Assembly: GCA_964622235.1 (NCBI GenBank)
Contig: CAZUNB010000010.1
Coordinates: forward strand, 1-31,090
DNA: 31,090 nt
Direction: 5' to 3'
Source: CAZUNB01 sp964622235
Lineage (GTDB): Bacteria; Patescibacteriota; Saccharimonadia; Saccharimonadales; JAGPDM01
Positions 31,000 to 31,090 of the stretch are shown here, piece by piece. The notes under the pieces were generated by a model. It made no database searches, was not told where the DNA came from, and saw nothing but the letters and a program-made list of their open reading frames with translations. Numbering within the stretch: position 1 is the first letter of the stretch; each line of letters opens with the position of its first letter. A program made the translations under genes and the position numbers.

Positions 31000-31090
31000 A
31001 TGAAACTGACTATAAACCGAAAACAACTGACTATGGTGGCTTGCTTAATCTTGGCGACTGTATTGCTACGACTAATTCCACATCTGCCAA
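31000..31090 (+). CDS. DUF6580-like membrane protein (5' part only)
   Basis: The 30 visible residues begin MKLTINRKQ and enter a membrane helix (MVACLILATVLLRLIPHLP). The RLIPHLP at the end of the first helix resembles DUF6580 proteins, ECF-transporter-like S components that read RLxPHxPNFTPV at this point. The gene is cut by the window end, so this is a call from one short motif. Confidence 0.45.
   Translation, partial: MKLTINRKQLTMVACLILATVLLRLIPHLP

Noticed and set aside
1..31090. CRISPR arrays, insertion sequences, transposases, rRNA genes, replication origin
   Set aside because: No regular spaced repeats, transposase ORFs with inverted ends, rRNA-like sequence or DnaA-box cluster were seen.

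Overview
The window looks like a scaffolded chromosome piece (two 10-N gaps, at 19794-19803 and 30091-30100) from a Candidatus Saccharibacteria (TM7)-like member of the Patescibacteria/CPR. This is inferred from gene content: small compact operons, a MurT/GatD pair, a monoderm-type PilB-PilT-PilC-PilM-PilN-PilO pilus cluster without a secretin, short wHTH/nucleotidyltransferase-like regulators, and many genes whose promoter -10 box lies 6 nt from the start codon. No taxonomic search was possible. The genetic code appears standard: TGA ends several genes, including one where readthrough would run antisense through a convergent gene.

Layout. 1-938 (minus): a degenerate metallo-beta-lactamase-fold protein (cut by the window edge) and a winged-helix regulator. 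1017-6195 (minus): an operon thrS, atl-miaA fusion, murT, gatD, preceded by a leader that folds as a T-box riboswitch (antiterminator, terminator, and a UGGA box matching the UCCA end of the tRNA-Thr found in the same window). 6235-6627 (plus): tRNA-Val, its terminator, and a small apparently frameshifted ORF. 6634-9853 (minus): tRNA-Thr and tRNA-Gly running directly into a three-gene envelope glycan operon (small membrane protein, processive-type GT2, WecA/TagO-like transferase). 9962-11653 (plus): tRNA-Asp followed by two orphan genes (HD-type hydrolase, unknown protein) bounded by a 13-bp repeat of the tRNA end. 11789-12989 (plus): an MFS transporter with a probable 5' frameshift. 12996-14558 (minus): a bacterial PH-domain protein and a membrane-anchored parvulin foldase. 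Then tRNA-Arg, ndk, and a XerC/D-type recombinase.

16219-30736 (minus) is a nearly continuous type IV pilus locus. Reading in the direction of transcription it holds a large secreted protein (940 aa), pilM, pilN, pilO, a small single-TM protein in the pilP position, pilB, pilT, pilC, the major pilin (interrupted by an in-frame TGA), pilD, and after a 409-bp AT-rich gap a minor-pilin operon (GspH/FimT-, PilV-, PilW- and PilX-like). With both PilB and PilT it should build an extendable and retractable pilus. At 31000 a DUF6580-like membrane protein starts and runs off the end.

The strongest observations are the T-box on thrS, the fusion of an alkyltransferase-like (PWHR) domain to MiaA, the recurrent TG(C/G)TAnnAT promoters with leaderless starts, the nonsense codon in the major pilin, and the tRNA-mRNA run-on arrangement.
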